NCBI GenBank assembly: GCA_041737835.1
Contig: JBGSQY010000072.1
Strand: one strand, 5' to 3'
Source of the DNA: Bythopirellula sp041737835
GTDB lineage: Bacteria; Planctomycetota; Planctomycetia; Pirellulales; Lacipirellulaceae
DNA: 64,000 bases
A program made the translations under genes and the position numbers. Below the pieces are notes generated by a model. The model was given only the letters and a program-made list of their open reading frames with translations, made no database searches and was not told the DNA's origin. Positions within the stretch are counted from its first letter, which is position 1, and every line of letters starts with the position of its first letter. Below, one piece after another: positions 62,982 through 64,000 of the stretch.

Positions 62982-64000
62982 ATGGAAGCCGGAATCGTCG
63001 GACTGCCCAATGTCGGCAAATCGACCTTGTTTAATGCACTCACCGCAGCGGGCATCGCTAGCGAAAACTATCCGTTTTGCACGATCGAGCCCAACGTCGG
63101 TGCCGTGGCCGTCCCCGATCCGCGCTTGCAACGCATACAAAAACACATTCCCTGCCAAAAAATTGTGCCCGCGATCCTGAAGTTGGTCGACATCGCCGGC
63201 ATTGTTCGCGGTGCGTCCGAAGGGGAAGGCCTTGGCAACCAATTTCTCTCTCATATCCGGGCCGTGGATGCAATCCTGCACGTCGTGCGTTGCTTCGAGG
63301 AACCCGACGTGATTCATGTCGAAGGCAGCGTCGATCCGATCCGCGATATCGAAACGATCGACACCGAATTGATGCTCGCCGATTTGCAGTCGGTCGAATC
63401 GATGACCGAACGGGCGAATCGCTCCGCGCGCACGGGCGACAAGGAAGCCAAGCTGCGTCTGGAAGTCTTGGCCGAATGCCACAAGCTGCTCGCCGAAGGC
63501 AAGCCAGCCCGGGGGCTCAGCTACGACGATCCGAATTTGGCCAAGGCCTACAAAGAACTGCAACTGCTCACAACCAAGCCCGTCCTCTATGTGGCCAACG
63601 TCGATGAAGACGATCTGACGGGCACTGGCAAGCACGTCCAAGCAGTCCGCCAGCGCGCCGAAGCCGAAGGGGGTTCCGTTGTTCCCGTCTGCGCCCGACT
63701 AGAAGCCGAGCTCAGTGAACTCGACGAAGCCGAACGCGCAGAAATGCTCGAAAGCCTTGGCCTGACCGAACCGGCCCTCGCAGCGTTGGCTCGCGCGGCT
63801 TACCAGCTGCTCGGATTGCAAAGCTTCTTCACCGCGGGCGAAAAGGAAATCCGCGCTTGGACGATCCCCGCCGGCGCCACCGCTCCCCAAGCCGCCGGCG
63901 CGATCCACAGCGATTTCGAGCGCGGCTTCATCCGCTGCGAAACGTATTCCGTGGACGACCTCGACCAATACGGCACGGAAAAAGCGATCCGCGACGCCGG
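62982..64000 (+). CDS. ychF: YchF/Obg-family ATPase, C-terminus cut by right edge
   Basis: The start is ATG 62982 and the frame stays open to base 64000 (about 339 codons); roughly 25 residues are missing. The P-loop is GLPNVGKS (7-14), with DIAG and the YchF Switch-region. The TGS domain near the end contains FFTAGEKEIRAWTIPAG. YchF is a ribosome-associated ATPase involved in stress responses and translation. Its length and motifs match the E. coli protein. AAAGCAGG precedes the ATG. Confidence 0.97.
   Translation, partial: MEAGIVGLPNVGKSTLFNALTAAGIASENYPFCTIEPNVGAVAVPDPRLQRIQKHIPCQKIVPAILKLVDIAGIVRGASEGEGLGNQFLSHIRAVDAILHVVRCFEEPDVIHVEGSVDPIRDIETIDTELMLADLQSVESMTERANRSARTGDKEAKLRLEVLAECHKLLAEGKPARGLSYDDPNLAKAYKELQLLTTKPVLYVANVDEDDLTGTGKHVQAVRQRAEAEGGSVVPVCARLEAELSELDEAERAEMLESLGLTEPALAALARAAYQLLGLQSFFTAGEKEIRAWTIPAGATAPQAAGAIHSDFERGFIRCETYSVDDLDQYGTEKAIRDA

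Noticed and set aside
62943..63641. 232-codon minus-strand frame opposite ychF
   Set aside because: ychF is unambiguous on the plus strand; no homology in the reverse frame.

Overview
The window looks like chromosome of a planctomycete, most likely a Pirellulales-type member. The lineage call is inferred from gene content: a BBP7-type outer-membrane barrel, an SdrD/DUF11 surface protein with a planctomycete LExR-type N-terminal signal, paired PQQ-like beta-propellers, a DUF1080 protein, an ECF sigma factor translationally coupled to a Hanks kinase, a PEP-CTERM protein, TadE/TadG-like genes and many secreted proteins of unknown function. I see no rRNA, tRNA, CRISPR array, insertion sequence or prophage.

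Layout. 0-3 kb: sigma-54 activator, degenerate receiver and unknown genes. 3.9-10.5 kb: plus-strand secretory genes, namely a 1422-residue TPR protein, an exported protein with nine D-x-F-G motifs and a lipoprotein. 10.5-19.8 kb: mostly housekeeping genes (floA, yceI-like, mnmA, prfB with a programmed frameshift, nadA, an orphan fliN-like gene) among planctomycete-type hypotheticals. 19.9-26.2 kb: an extraordinarily Cys-rich tandem-repeat exported protein, then two PQQ-like propellers followed by a receiver lacking its phospho-acceptor. 26.2-29.4 kb: a histone-H1-like protein, a candidate structured RNA and a PP2C phosphatase/divergent kinase pair. 29.6-33.4 kb: a MrfAB (YprAB)-type DNA-repair operon with a membrane protein between helicase and exonuclease, then parDE. 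34-44 kb: surface proteins (pseudopilin-tail protein, GlsB-like, TadG/TadE/TadE, SdrD-like, BBP7 barrel). 44-47 kb: ECF sigma plus membrane kinase. 47-54 kb: tadA, vanZ-like, UDP-xylose synthase, thioredoxin, dnaE, FHA protein. 54-64 kb: larC, small conserved proteins, DUF4112, VOC, redoxin, spondin/PEP-CTERM protein, an ECF sigma/ZAS pair, a TPR lipid-envelope-side protein and ychF running off the right edge.

How the genes fit together. Two themes dominate. One is the cell envelope: Cys-rich repeats, the barrel with a Cys-rich insert, SdrD-like and Tad proteins, TPR scaffolds and a PEP-CTERM protein. The other is signal transduction by protein phosphorylation: two Hanks-type kinases, a PP2C phosphatase, an FHA protein, two ECF sigma factors, a sigma-54 activator and two receivers that have lost the phosphorylatable Asp. 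My strongest candidates for new biology are the Cys-rich repeat protein and its possible disulfide partner barrel, the D-x-F-G repeat protein, the degenerate receivers and the three-gene Mrf operon. Starts were moved to internal codons where a Shine-Dalgarno sequence or signal peptide supported it. All function calls are from reading the sequence; no database search was run.
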